This document shows positions 9,306 to 17,726 of a stretch of 36,616 nucleotides of DNA, piece after piece. Both the position numbers and the translations under genes were made by a program. The notes below the pieces were generated by a model, which was not told the origin of the DNA, did no database searches, and worked only from the letters and a program-made list of their open reading frames with translations. This DNA is from Sneathiellales bacterium (GTDB taxonomy: Bacteria > Pseudomonadota > Alphaproteobacteria > Sneathiellales > Sneathiellaceae). How positions within the stretch are numbered: position 1 is the first letter of the stretch; the number at the start of each line of letters is the position of its first letter. The stretch is from assembly GCA_022360775.1 (NCBI GenBank), contig JAKSCD010000206.1:1-36616 (forward strand), read 5' to 3'.

Positions 9306-10340
9306 TCAGGTAAAACTATTGGCTGCCTCATTGACGAGATCCTGCAAAATTTCTTCGCAGGGCTGCTCTTTTTTCACCATGCCAACACTCTGGCCGGCCA
9401 TAACAGATCCAAATTCCACATCACCATCGATCACCGCACGGCGCAGGGCTCCGGCCCAGAAATGTTCTATTTCAAGCTGCGCCGCTTCAAGATCCAGATC
9501 ACCCGCTTTATATTTGGCAATCACTTCATGCTGGGTTTCGATAAATTTCCGTCCCCCTTCATTATTCAGCGCCCGTACCGGTATAACCGGGAATTGTGGA
9601 TCAATCTGGACAGTTGTCACAGCATCCCGGGCACTTGCCCGGATAAACGCTTTCTTGAAGTCCGGATGCGCAACACATTCATTGGCACAAACAAAACGTG
9701 TTCCGAGCTGGCAACCGGCAGCTCCCATCCGCAAATAGTTGGCGATCGCCTCACCGCGTGCAATACCGCCTGCAACAAAAACCGGAACATCCGTGATATG
9801 CGGCAGAATTTCCTGCGCCAGAACACTGGTGGAAACAGGACCGATATGCCCGCCCGCTTCCATCCCTTCAATCACAATCGCTTCTGCACCAGATCGGACC
9901 AGTTTTTTCGCCAGTGCAAGAATGGGAGCAAAACAGATCGTTTTCGCCCCGCCTTCTTTAATTCTGGTGATCGTAGATCGATCGGGCAAACCGCCCGCCA
10001 GAACCACGTGCCCCACATTATTCTGCAAACAGACATCGACCAGTGCCTCCAGGTCGGGATGCATTGTGATCAGATTTACCCCGAAAGGCTTTTTTGTCAG
10101 GTCCTGTGTCGCCTTGATTTCTGCATCCAGTAAATCCGGGGTCATAGCACCACATGCGATGACGCCAAAACCACCGGCGTTGGAAATCGCTGCGACAAGG
10201 TTCCGTTCAGAAACCCAGGACATGGCCCCACCAAGAATAGCATATTCGGTCCCCAGGAACTCACATCCGCGGGACCAGGCTTCGCTTAATTTCTGAAGCC
10301 CTTCAGTATTTTCAGTCACTGTCATTTTCTCAAGCGGCAT
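9306..10340 (-). CDS. Nitronate monooxygenase / FabK-like flavoprotein
   Basis: A TIM-barrel FMN protein of the 2-nitropropane dioxygenase family, 344 residues. Family marks are the N-terminal glycine-rich strand (AISNAGGFGVIACG, 51-64), the motif EGMEAGGHIG (158-167) with the conserved histidine, and the phosphate-binding stretch GGIARGEAIANYLRMGAAG (191-209). Members oxidise alkyl nitronates or act as enoyl-ACP reductases (FabK), and the sequence alone does not decide which. The ATG at 10340 overlaps the lysC end by 11 bases; a second in-frame ATG at 10325 would leave a 4-base gap, and neither has a good ribosome-binding site. It lies between lysC and ptsP, and its tie to either is unclear. 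Confidence 0.85.
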   Translation of the reverse strand: MPLEKMTVTENTEGLQKLSEAWSRGCEFLGTEYAILGGAMSWVSERNLVAAISNAGGFGVIACGAMTPDLLDAEIKATQDLTKKPFGVNLITMHPDLEALVDVCLQNNVGHVVLAGGLPDRSTITRIKEGGAKTICFAPILALAKKLVRSGAEAIVIEGMEAGGHIGPVSTSVLAQEILPHITDVPVFVAGGIARGEAIANYLRMGAAGCQLGTRFVCANECVAHPDFKKAFIRASARDAVTTVQIDPQFPVIPVRALNNEGGRKFIETQHEVIAKYKAGDLDLEAAQLEIEHFWAGALRRAVIDGDVEFGSVMAGQSVGMVKKEQPCEEILQDLVNEAANSFT

Positions 10341-11550
10341 CTAGATCGAAGGCGGAATGCAGAGTTCGAACAGCCAGTTCGGTATATTCTTCTGCAAGCA
10401 GGACACTAACCTTGATTTCAGAGGTTGAAATCACCTGAATATTGATCCCTTTTTCTGCCAGTGCGGCGAACATCGTCTGGGCCACGCCGGCGTGAGAGCG
10501 CATTCCCATCCCGACGATGGAGACTTTCACCACGTCCGGATCAGGAACGATGGCCTTGCAGTTAACTTCCCCTCTCAGACCGTCAAGAACTTTCATGGCA
10601 GGATCAAGATCGTTACGACCAACCGTAAAGGTAAGATCGGTCGCTTTACCATCTTCAGAGACATTCTGTACGATCATATCCACATTCACATGGGCATCTG
10701 CCAATGCACCGAAAACAAGGGCGGCTACACCGGGCTGGTCATTGACCTGTTGCAATGTCACCTTTGCCTCGTCCCGTGTATAGGTTACACCACTTACTAC
10801 TTGATGTTCCACAATGTCATCCTCATCAACAACCAGTGTTCCTGGCAATTCTTCAAAACTGGACAATACCTGCAATTTCACCCGATGTTTCATCGCCATT
10901 TCGACAGAACGGGTCTGCAGAACCTTTGCGCCGAGTGAAGCAAGCTCAAGCATTTCTTCATAGGTAATTCTATCAAGTTTTGATGCTCTTGTCGCGATCC
11001 GGGGATCCGCCGTATAAATTCCGTCCACATCTGTGTAAATGTCGCATTGATCAGCTTCAAGGGCAGCTGCCAGCGCAACCGCTGAAGTATCAGATCCACC
11101 GCGGCCCAGGGTGGTGATGCGCTGATCAGATCCCACGCCCTGAAAACCGGCACAGACAGCGACCTGTCCTTCACCAAAGCGTCGAATGATTTCCTTGCTG
11201 TCAATATTCTCGATACGGGCGGCGCCGTGAACATCACTGGTGTTAATCGCAATCTGCCATCCCAGCCAGGAACGCGCATTTACGCCAAGATCCTGAAGCG
11301 CCATTGACAGAAGACCGATCGTAACCTGTTCACCACTGGAGACAACGACATCATATTCACGGGCGTCATGAAGCGCAGCAATCTCCGAGGTCAGTCCGAT
11401 AAGCCGATTGGTTTCACCAGACATGGCAGAGACCACGACAGCAACCTCATTTCCTGCATCCACTTCTTTTTTTACACGCCGGGCCACGTTTTTGATCCGC
11501 TCAACGGATCCAACTGACGTGCCCCCAAATTTCATCACCAGCCGCGCCAT
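10330..11550 (-). CDS. lysC: Aspartate kinase
   Basis: Aspartate kinase phosphorylates aspartate, the first step to lysine, threonine, methionine and diaminopimelate. The kinase domain begins with the signature MKFGGTSVGSVERI (about 6-19) and includes the nucleotide-binding region TLGRGGSDTSAVALAAAL. Two ACT regulatory domains follow from about residue 265 to the end (VNDQPGVAALVFGALADAHVNVDMIVQN, then GMGMRSHAGVAQTMFAALAEKGINIQVIS). That suggests feedback inhibition by lysine and/or threonine. At 406 residues it is the normal monofunctional length. The gene is first in the minus-strand block and diverges from ubiG across 170 bases. No lysine riboswitch was recognised in that leader. Confidence 0.97.
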   Translation of the reverse strand: MARLVMKFGGTSVGSVERIKNVARRVKKEVDAGNEVAVVVSAMSGETNRLIGLTSEIAALHDAREYDVVVSSGEQVTIGLLSMALQDLGVNARSWLGWQIAINTSDVHGAARIENIDSKEIIRRFGEGQVAVCAGFQGVGSDQRITTLGRGGSDTSAVALAAALEADQCDIYTDVDGIYTADPRIATRASKLDRITYEEMLELASLGAKVLQTRSVEMAMKHRVKLQVLSSFEELPGTLVVDEDDIVEHQVVSGVTYTRDEAKVTLQQVNDQPGVAALVFGALADAHVNVDMIVQNVSEDGKATDLTFTVGRNDLDPAMKVLDGLRGEVNCKAIVPDPDVVKVSIVGMGMRSHAGVAQTMFAALAEKGINIQVISTSEIKVSVLLAEEYTELAVRTLHSAFDLDAA

Positions 11551-11720
11551 GACCGCTGTTACCTCTCAACCTGGCCCTTATCACAAAAGGCAAACTAAAA
11601 ATTTCGGAACGGGTACCTTTTCGTATTGAAGGAGCGTATACATATACTTAACACAGCCTTCGGGGCAAGCTTAGCAAGCAAATTAATTAGCAAAACGGAC
11701 TATTTTTTGAAAGTTCAGCC
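11551..11720. promoter_or_regulatory. Divergent promoter region lysC / ubiG
   Basis: This 170-base AT-rich gap must hold promoters for both directions. On the minus strand a TTGCCC and a TATATG about 16 bases apart (around 11642-11669) could drive lysC. A small inverted repeat GTATA-CA-TATAC at 11636-11647 overlaps that candidate -10 and could be an operator. No plus-strand promoter was assigned with confidence. Confidence 0.4.
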
Positions 11721-12482
11721 ATGAGTGATGCAGCAAAAGCCAAATCCGTCGATCCACAGGAAATTTCCAACTTTGCCGCAATGGCTGACGAATGGTGGGA
11801 TGAAACCGGGAAATTCAAGCCGCTCCATAAATTCAACCCCATCCGTATCGGTTATATCCGGGATCAGGTCATCGGCCATTTCAATATACAATCCAAAAAT
11901 GCCCCTGAACAGCTTAACCCCTTCAAAGGGCTTCGTTTTCTGGATATTGGCTGCGGCGGCGGCTTGCTCAGTGAACCCATGGCAAGGCTTGGCGCAGATA
12001 TGGTCGCAGCGGATGCTTCTGAAACCAATATCAATGTTGCCTCCCTTCATAGCGAGAAAATGGGCCTTTCCATCGATTATCGTCATACCACAGCGGAAGA
12101 TCTCGCTGCATCTGGTGAAAAATTTGATGTTATCCTGAATATGGAAGTGATCGAGCATGTGGCTGACCTTGAAGGTTTCGTTGCCAGTTGCTGCACCATG
12201 CTGAAGCCCGGCGGGATCATGTTCATAGCGACCCTCAATCGCACTTTCAAAAGCTACGCCCTTGCCATTGTTGGCGCGGAGTATGTTTTGCGCTGGCTAC
12301 CGCGCGGAACCCACAACTGGAAGAAATTCCTGCGTCCTTCAGAAGTCATCGGGCTGGTCCGTGAGGAAGGTATTCTGGTGAAAGACATGGCCGGTGCGAG
12401 CTATAATCCACTCAGCGACAAATGGCATCTTTCAAAGGATTTCAGCGTCAATTACCTGCTCACGACAACAAAACCGAAATAA
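11721..12482 (+). CDS. ubiG: Ubiquinone biosynthesis O-methyltransferase UbiG
   Basis: UbiG methylates both hydroxyl groups of the ubiquinone ring precursors using S-adenosylmethionine. The 253-residue protein opens with the family-typical NFAAMADEWWDETGKFKPLHKFNPIR. It carries SAM motif I LDIGCGGG at 74-81, then NMEVIEHVADLEGFV and MFIATLNRT, both characteristic of UbiG. It diverges from lysC, an arrangement seen in many alphaproteobacteria. The 78-base gap to argJ suggests possible cotranscription. Confidence 0.95.
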   Translation: MSDAAKAKSVDPQEISNFAAMADEWWDETGKFKPLHKFNPIRIGYIRDQVIGHFNIQSKNAPEQLNPFKGLRFLDIGCGGGLLSEPMARLGADMVAADASETNINVASLHSEKMGLSIDYRHTTAEDLAASGEKFDVILNMEVIEHVADLEGFVASCCTMLKPGGIMFIATLNRTFKSYALAIVGAEYVLRWLPRGTHNWKKFLRPSEVIGLVREEGILVKDMAGASYNPLSDKWHLSKDFSVNYLLTTTKPK

Positions 12483-12560
12483 TAATATCCCGCCTTTATT
12501 TGACCTCTTTAACCAAAATGGCTAAGGAGGAGGCTGATTTAACTTTCAACGAGAAGATCC

Positions 12561-13793
12561 ATGTCCCTGCCTGTTTCACCACTCGCACCAGCCAGCTTTC
12601 CTGACCTGCCTGACGTGAACGGTGTGCGTTTCGCTGCCGCAAATTCCGGCATGCGATATCAAGGCCGGGATGACCTGATGCTCGCTGTTATGGAAGAAGG
12701 CACTACAGTTGCCGGTGTCTTCACAAAAAACTCCATGCCCGGTGCTCCCGTCGACTGGGGCCGCAAAATTCTTCCGCATGGCAGAGCCCGTGCCCTTGTG
12801 GTCAATGCGGGTATCGCCAATGTTTTTACAGGCGCAGCCGGCATTCAGACGGTAGAGAAAACAGCGGCCAAAACTGCTGAACTGACCGGCGCCAGGCCAG
12901 AAGAGATCTATGTCGCCTCCACCGGTGTAATTGGAGAACTTGTTCCAACCGACTGCATTCTAAATACCCTTCCCGGCATGATGGATCAACTTTCCGCTGG
13001 GAAAGGCAAAGCCGCCGCAGAAGCCATTCTGACAACAGATACTTTTGCCAAGGGTGCCTCTGCAACCTGCTCAATTGATGGAAAGAATGTCACGATAACG
13101 GGCCTGGCAAAAGGATCCGGTATGATTGCGCCGGATATGGCGACAATGCTCGCTTTTCTCTTCACTGATGCAAATATTCCCGCCGCCACTCTTCAGAAAA
13201 TCCTGTCTGAGGAAAATGAGAAAAGCTTCAACTGCGTGACCGTGGACAGCGATACCTCCACCAGTGATTCAGTCCTGCTTTTCGCAACAGGTAAAGCCGG
13301 TAACATCGACATCCAACACGCTGATGATCCAGCGCTTGATGATTTTAGAAGCGCTCTTTATCAGGTGATGGCCGACCTTTCCCGGCAAATCGCAAAAGAC
13401 GGGGAAGGCGCCAGTAAATTTATTACTGTCAATGTGACAGGTGCCGAAACAGATAAATCCGCTAAAACCATTGCACTGGCTATAGCCAACTCCCCTCTCG
13501 TGAAGACAGCAATTGCCGGCGAAGACGCCAACTGGGGCCGGGTGATCATGGCCATCGGAAAGTCCGGCGAAAAAGCGGACAGGGACGGCATCGATCTTAA
13601 AATATGTGGTGTTCAGATTGCCTCGAACGGTGCGCCTGACCCCGGATATAAAGAGGAACTGGTTGCCCCCCTGATGAAGGGCGCGGATATCACTATCGAT
13701 GTCGATGTTGCTGTAGGAGAGGGAAAGGCCCATGCCTGGACCTGTGATCTGACCCATGGCTATATCGAAATTAACGCCGATTACCGGAGCTAA
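12561..13793 (+). CDS. argJ: Bifunctional ornithine acetyltransferase / N-acetylglutamate synthase ArgJ
   Basis: ArgJ transfers acetyl from N-acetylornithine to glutamate in the cyclic arginine pathway, and bifunctional forms also use acetyl-CoA. The precursor is cleaved autocatalytically before Thr195, in the signature KGSGMIAPDMATML (184-197). STGVIGE (120-126) and GRNWGRV-like ANWGRVIMAIGKSG further on are also conserved. At 410 residues it has the normal length. The ATG at 12561 gives the usual N-terminus but has only weak Shine-Dalgarno bases nearby, whereas a strong AAGGAGG sits 30 bases upstream (12524-12530). Six bases separate its stop from mutT. Whether it is mono- or bifunctional cannot be told here. 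Confidence 0.96.
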   Translation: MSLPVSPLAPASFPDLPDVNGVRFAAANSGMRYQGRDDLMLAVMEEGTTVAGVFTKNSMPGAPVDWGRKILPHGRARALVVNAGIANVFTGAAGIQTVEKTAAKTAELTGARPEEIYVASTGVIGELVPTDCILNTLPGMMDQLSAGKGKAAAEAILTTDTFAKGASATCSIDGKNVTITGLAKGSGMIAPDMATMLAFLFTDANIPAATLQKILSEENEKSFNCVTVDSDTSTSDSVLLFATGKAGNIDIQHADDPALDDFRSALYQVMADLSRQIAKDGEGASKFITVNVTGAETDKSAKTIALAIANSPLVKTAIAGEDANWGRVIMAIGKSGEKADRDGIDLKICGVQIASNGAPDPGYKEELVAPLMKGADITIDVDVAVGEGKAHAWTCDLTHGYIEINADYRS

Positions 13794-13799
13794 CTTTCC

Positions 13800-14207
13800 A
13801 TGAGTAGTGTGCCTACAGTTCTGGTTGTCGCCGTCGCCCTTGTTGATGACGACAACCGCGTTCTCATAGCTCAGCGCCCTGAAGGGAAAAGCATGGCGGG
13901 GCTTTGGGAATTTCCAGGCGGCAAGGTCGAAGCGGGCGAGACACCGGAAAATGCCTTAATCAGGGAACTCAAGGAAGAGCTTTCCATTGATGTGACTGTC
14001 GCCTGTCTTGCGCCTTTTACCTTCGCTAGTCACACTTACGAGAAATTTCATTTGCTGATGCCGCTTTATGTATGCAGACGCTGGGGCGGCACACCCCGCC
14101 CGCAGGAAGGACAAACCCTGAAATGGGTGCGCGCCAATACCCTGAAAGACTATGATATGCCGCCAGCGGATATTCCCCTTGTCGCGATGCTGCGGGATCT
14201 GCTTTAG
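13800..14207 (+). CDS. mutT: MutT-type Nudix hydrolase
   Basis: A 135-residue Nudix protein, likely the 8-oxo-dGTP diphosphatase that removes oxidised guanine nucleotides. The Nudix box runs from Gly41 to Ile63: GKVEAG, Glu47, then RELKEEL at 55-61, with Ser in place of the usual second-to-last Gly. The preceding AQRPEGKSMAGLWEFPGGK and the C-terminal LKWVRANTLKDYDMPPADIPL match MutT. The gene begins 6 bases after argJ, consistent with cotranscription, and argJ-mutT linkage is common in alphaproteobacteria. Its stop overlaps the stop of the convergent phosphodiesterase gene by 4 bases, leaving no room for a terminator. Confidence 0.92.
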   Translation: MSSVPTVLVVAVALVDDDNRVLIAQRPEGKSMAGLWEFPGGKVEAGETPENALIRELKEELSIDVTVACLAPFTFASHTYEKFHLLMPLYVCRRWGGTPRPQEGQTLKWVRANTLKDYDMPPADIPLVAMLRDLL

Positions 14208-15025
14208 TCGACAAGTTTTCCATCTTTATCAAAAAACGGATGGGGCCCGTCAAAGTCACCAATAAAGCTGAGATGGCTCACAATCATCCCTTCACCCGTC
14301 ACCCGAAACAGGCGTACCGATGGCGGGTCCATTGTAAAACTTGACGGACCGTCCGGTTCGAGATCCAAAGTCACAGAATGTGCAGAATTTGGGGCAATAC
14401 TGACCCCAATACCGTTAATAACTGTTTCAATTGCCCGATGGACATGGCCGCAAGCGATATGGCACACCTGCGGATGCTGTTTGAGGCAGGCAAAAAAATC
14501 CTCAGCATTCAGGAGATTCTGAACATCCATATGGGTAATCCCTGCCTTGAACGGGGGGTGATGCATAAACAGCATTGTGGGGGCTTCAGGCGCCTGGGCC
14601 AGGATAAAATCCAGTTCATCCAGATAACGGTCACTTAGTGAACCATAGGGTTTCCCGGGCACAGAACTATCCACACCGACCAGGCGGATGGGATAGCCTT
14701 CAACGGCATAACATAGATGAGCTCCTGCGTTTTTAATCACAGGAATATCGTTGAAGATCTGCCGGAAATTCTTCTGCTCGTCATGATTTCCGGGAACCGG
14801 ATACCAGGGCATGTCCAGCTGATCCAGCAGGGGACGGAGGGTTTCATACTCTTCCATATTTCCCATATCCGTGAGATCCCCGGTCAGCAAAACCACATCC
14901 ACCTTTGGATGAAGACTGTTCATATGTTGAATAGCGGCCTCCAGATAAGCCGCCGTATCCACCCGGCCATAGGCGAGTTTTCTGTCCGCTTTGATATGCG
15001 GATCCGTAATTTGCCCGATGATCAT
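14204..15025 (-). CDS. GpdQ-like metallophosphodiesterase
   Basis: A 273-residue class III cyclic-nucleotide-phosphodiesterase-type metalloenzyme. The dinuclear metal ligands are all visible: Asp8 and His10 (ITDPH), Asp50 (TGDLTD), Asn80-His81 (PVPGNHDE), His155/156 (MHHPP), and His194 and His196 (CGHVH). The spacing and surrounding text (KLAYGRVD near the start, MHHPPFKAGITHMD) resemble the glycerophosphodiesterase GpdQ more than cAMP-specific CpdA (from memory of that protein). It is the last gene of the LacI/ABC operon, 5 bases after the ATPase stop. It lacks a signal peptide, so it would act in the cytoplasm, possibly on the transported compound (inference). Confidence 0.87.
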   Translation of the reverse strand: MIIGQITDPHIKADRKLAYGRVDTAAYLEAAIQHMNSLHPKVDVVLLTGDLTDMGNMEEYETLRPLLDQLDMPWYPVPGNHDEQKNFRQIFNDIPVIKNAGAHLCYAVEGYPIRLVGVDSSVPGKPYGSLSDRYLDELDFILAQAPEAPTMLFMHHPPFKAGITHMDVQNLLNAEDFFACLKQHPQVCHIACGHVHRAIETVINGIGVSIAPNSAHSVTLDLEPDGPSSFTMDPPSVRLFRVTGEGMIVSHLSFIGDFDGPHPFFDKDGKLVD

Positions 15026-15030
15026 CAGTT

Positions 15031-16020
15031 TTATGCCCCAACTGCCTTCGGATCGATAAGAAACCGGTCATCAATCAGGATAGGCACATCACTTCCCAAC
15101 GGTATGTCTTTGCGCAACGGAGCTTCCACTATGAAATCTTCCTCTGTAATGCCTGAAAGGACGAGACGTGTCCGATCGCCTAGAAATTGTGACGCAGCCA
15201 GCACCCCCACATGACTGGCCTGATCCGGTGCAACGATCCGTATATCCTCTGGCCTGCATAGCTTTTCAGTTCCCGGCAAACGGTTGATCGTTCCAATAAA
15301 ATCAGCGACGAAATCTGTTTGCGGGCGATAGTAGATTTCGCGAGGAGTTCCTACCTGGGCAATTTTCCCCTTGCTCATCACAACGATCCGATCTCCCAGC
15401 GCCATGGCTTCCGCCTGATCATGAGTGACGTAAATGGCTGTAATATTGAGTTTTCTTAATAACGCATCAATTTCCATTCGCAGCCGGTCACGAAGGAGCG
15501 CATCCAGTGCAGTCAACGGTTCATCGAGCAAAAGAATGCGAGGACGGACCGCGATTGCCCGTGCAAGCGCCACTCGCTGACGCTGACCGCCAGAAAGCTG
15601 ATCGATTTGCCTTTCAGCAAGATCATGGATCTGCATCATATCCAGCATCTCCTGAATACGTGTTTCTCTTTCACGTGCAGGCATTTTTCGAACCTTAAGC
15701 CCGTATCCCACATTTTCAGAAACCGTCATATTGGGAAACAGGGCGTAGGACTGAAAGACCATTCCCACATTGCGGTTCTCGATCATTTTTGCCGTTACAT
15801 TTTCGCCGTTGAACAGAATTTTTCCGCCTTTATCAGGGCTTTCCAATCCAGCGATAATACGCAGCAAAGTAGTCTTTCCGCAGCCTGACGGGCCGAGCAG
15901 TACAACTGTCTCTCCTCCTTCTATGGAAAGATTAATCGGCTCCAGCGCTTGCGTTCCGTCAGCAAAAGTCTTGCCGCAATTCTCAATCTGTACAGATGTC
16001 GTTTCCTGCATTTCTGACAT
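15031..16020 (-). CDS. ABC transporter ATP-binding subunit (spermidine/Fe3+/phosphonate class)
   Basis: The ATPase of an importer. Walker A is GPSGCGKT (43-50), the signature LSGGQ is at 142-146, Walker B LLLDE at 163-167, and the switch histidine is in VTHDQAEAMALGDRIVVM. The C-terminal 90 residues form a TOBE-like regulatory extension (RPEDIRIVAPDQ onward). Length and order resemble PotA/FbpC/PhnT-type ATPases. I chose the ATG at 16020, which overlaps the permease stop as TGATG; an in-frame TTG lies one codon earlier. The protein is then 329 residues. The substrate cannot be read from the ATPase. Confidence 0.94.
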   Translation of the reverse strand: MSEMQETTSVQIENCGKTFADGTQALEPINLSIEGGETVVLLGPSGCGKTTLLRIIAGLESPDKGGKILFNGENVTAKMIENRNVGMVFQSYALFPNMTVSENVGYGLKVRKMPARERETRIQEMLDMMQIHDLAERQIDQLSGGQRQRVALARAIAVRPRILLLDEPLTALDALLRDRLRMEIDALLRKLNITAIYVTHDQAEAMALGDRIVVMSKGKIAQVGTPREIYYRPQTDFVADFIGTINRLPGTEKLCRPEDIRIVAPDQASHVGVLAASQFLGDRTRLVLSGITEEDFIVEAPLRKDIPLGSDVPILIDDRFLIDPKAVGA

Positions 16021-16847
16021 CAACTCCTTTTAATCGGCAGATCCGGGACCGCCGTACTTTTCTTTTTCCTCTGCCCGCTGTTTGAAGCCATCTGCATGGC
16101 CACAAGCAAAGGAATAATCATGACAAAGAAGACCAGTGTATAGGCACTGGCAATTTCAAGCCGCATGGATGCATAGCTGTCGGCGAGGCCAACTGGCAGT
16201 GTTTTGGTCAGTGGCGTATGCAGCATCCAGGTCAGATTAAATTCACCGATGGAAAGCGTCACAACCATCAGGGAACCTGCCAGAATTCCTGGTTTCACAT
16301 TGGGAATGATCACTTGAAAGAACCGCGGCCAGAACCCGGCACCAAGACTGGCTGCCCCTTCTTCAAGTTCCTGAAAATTGATACTGGACAGAACCGCAAG
16401 GACTGAGCGCACCATGAAGGGAAGAGTATAGAGCACATGCCCGACAAGGATAAACAACCAGCTGGATCTAAATTCTCGAAACCCGCCATAGGTCAGGATC
16501 AGGGCAAGCGCGATAGCAAGACCCGGAATGGCGACAGGGAGAGTAATGAGTTCTTCAATAAAACGGGAAAGCCGCCCGCCTGTTCTTGCCAGAACATAGG
16601 CCATGGGTATTCCAAGCAAAAGCGTTATCACAAGACAGACAATAGCCAGCCCCATTGAAAGATAAATGGTTTCCGCATAAAGACCCCAGACTTCAATGAT
16701 CCAGTTGAAGGTCAGACCACTTTTCAGGCCCTTGAAAAAATTAACGGTAACTCCAGCAAGGGCAGATAAAATCACTGGCACAATCAAAAAGGCGCATATG
16801 AATAAAGTAAAGGCCAGTTGAAGGGCGAAAAGTCCGTTTCTTCTCAT
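16020..16847 (-). CDS. ABC transporter permease 2
   Basis: An integral membrane subunit of 275 residues with about six hydrophobic helices, beginning LFALQLAFTLFICAFLIVPVILSAL. The cytoplasmic EAA loop that contacts the ATPase is EEGAASLGAGFWPRFFQVIIP (around 180-200), followed by VKPGILAGSLMVVTLSIGEFNLTWML. It resembles the second permease of spermidine/iron/phosphonate-class importers (PotC-like). A good AGGAG site lies 6 bases before the ATG at 16847. Nine bases separate it from the upstream permease, and its stop overlaps the ATPase start by one base, so the three are translated together. The last 20 residues are basic and cytoplasmic. Confidence 0.93.
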   Translation of the reverse strand: MRRNGLFALQLAFTLFICAFLIVPVILSALAGVTVNFFKGLKSGLTFNWIIEVWGLYAETIYLSMGLAIVCLVITLLLGIPMAYVLARTGGRLSRFIEELITLPVAIPGLAIALALILTYGGFREFRSSWLFILVGHVLYTLPFMVRSVLAVLSSINFQELEEGAASLGAGFWPRFFQVIIPNVKPGILAGSLMVVTLSIGEFNLTWMLHTPLTKTLPVGLADSYASMRLEIASAYTLVFFVMIIPLLVAMQMASNSGQRKKKSTAVPDLPIKRS

Positions 16848-16856
16848 TGTCCTCTC

Positions 16857-17678
16857 CTAACCCGACGCCGCAACGGTGGAGCCTGAAAGGCTTCTAGCGA
16901 CAAAAAGTGCAATCCAGGTAATAAGCCCCAGAATAATAGAAAGGCTGGCCGCACCGGCTATGTTGGCGTTCAGTGTAAATTCTGTATAGATCGTCATCGG
17001 TAGCACATCTATATTGGTCGCCAGCGTAAAGGCCGTGCCAAACGCCCCCATAGATGTTGCGAAACAAATGGCCCCAGATGCGATGAGCCCGGGCCTTAAC
17101 GCGGGCAGGATAACATCCACGATCACCCGCCACTGAGAAGCCCCCATGGACCGCGCTGCTTCTTCCAGCGAAATATCCAGTTTTTCAGCTGTCGCCATTA
17201 TGGTCAGCAACACACGCGGGATGGAGAAATAGAGATAACCGAGAAACAGCCCCAGCATGGAATAGGCGAAGACCATTTTATCACCGGTCACCGCTTTGGT
17301 CATTGTTCCGATCAATCCCTGCCGCCCGGCCAGAAGGATAATCAGGAACCCGATCACAACACCTGGAAAGGCGAGAGGAAAGGTGAGCAATGAAATCAGG
17401 GTCTCGCGTCCGGGAAATCTGTTGCGAACGAGAAAGAGCCCGACAATCGTCGAGATCGCAAGAGCAACCAACGTCACGCCTGCAGATAGTAATGTGGTTG
17501 CGATGGTGCTTTCAAGATGCCTCGTTTTCGTCAGGAAAGAGAAATAGGCAGACATGCCTTCTTCACCGGAAGCTCCAACCAGAACAAGCTGCGCCATGGG
17601 AAGAAGAAAGAACGCGAAGAAAACAACGCCGAGTGGAAGCGTCATCAGAAAGAGAGTTGATTTGAGATTACTGTTCAT
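16857..17678 (-). CDS. ABC transporter permease 1
   Basis: A membrane subunit of 273 residues, the partner of the downstream permease. The first helix is LFLMTLPLGVVFFAFFLLPMAQLVLVG. The EAA loop is LEEAARSMGASQWRVIVDVILP (around 180-200), followed by RPGLIASGAICFATSMGAFGTAFTLA. The loop between helices 1 and 2 (SGEEGMSAYFSFLTKTRHLESTI) faces the periplasm, where the binding protein docks. It follows the solute-binding protein gene after a strong hairpin (17694-17714), so its expression is probably lower than that of the binding protein. The ATG at 17678 has a weak GAAG-type ribosome-binding site. Confidence 0.93.
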   Translation of the reverse strand: MNSNLKSTLFLMTLPLGVVFFAFFLLPMAQLVLVGASGEEGMSAYFSFLTKTRHLESTIATTLLSAGVTLVALAISTIVGLFLVRNRFPGRETLISLLTFPLAFPGVVIGFLIILLAGRQGLIGTMTKAVTGDKMVFAYSMLGLFLGYLYFSIPRVLLTIMATAEKLDISLEEAARSMGASQWRVIVDVILPALRPGLIASGAICFATSMGAFGTAFTLATNIDVLPMTIYTEFTLNANIAGAASLSIILGLITWIALFVARSLSGSTVAASG

Positions 17679-17693
17679 ACGTCTTCATTGAAA

Positions 17694-17714
17694 GGGAGGG
17701 CATTGCGCCCTCCC
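17694..17714 (-). terminator. Intercistronic stem-loop between binding protein and permease genes
   Basis: A perfect 8-bp GC-rich stem (GGGAGGGC / GCCCTCCC, 5-base loop) is followed on the minus strand only by TTTCAATG. Strong hairpins after solute-binding-protein genes commonly protect the upstream mRNA or partly terminate, giving more binding protein than permease. The short T run suggests partial rather than full termination. Confidence 0.7.
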
Positions 17715-17726
17715 CCTCCAGGGAAG

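Noticed and set aside
9300..10133. 277-codon plus-strand frame opposite the nitronate monooxygenase gene
   Set aside because: Antisense shadow of a well-supported flavoprotein gene.
11551..11720. Lysine riboswitch before lysC
   Set aside because: Only 170 bases are available and none of the expected long multi-helix layout was recognised.
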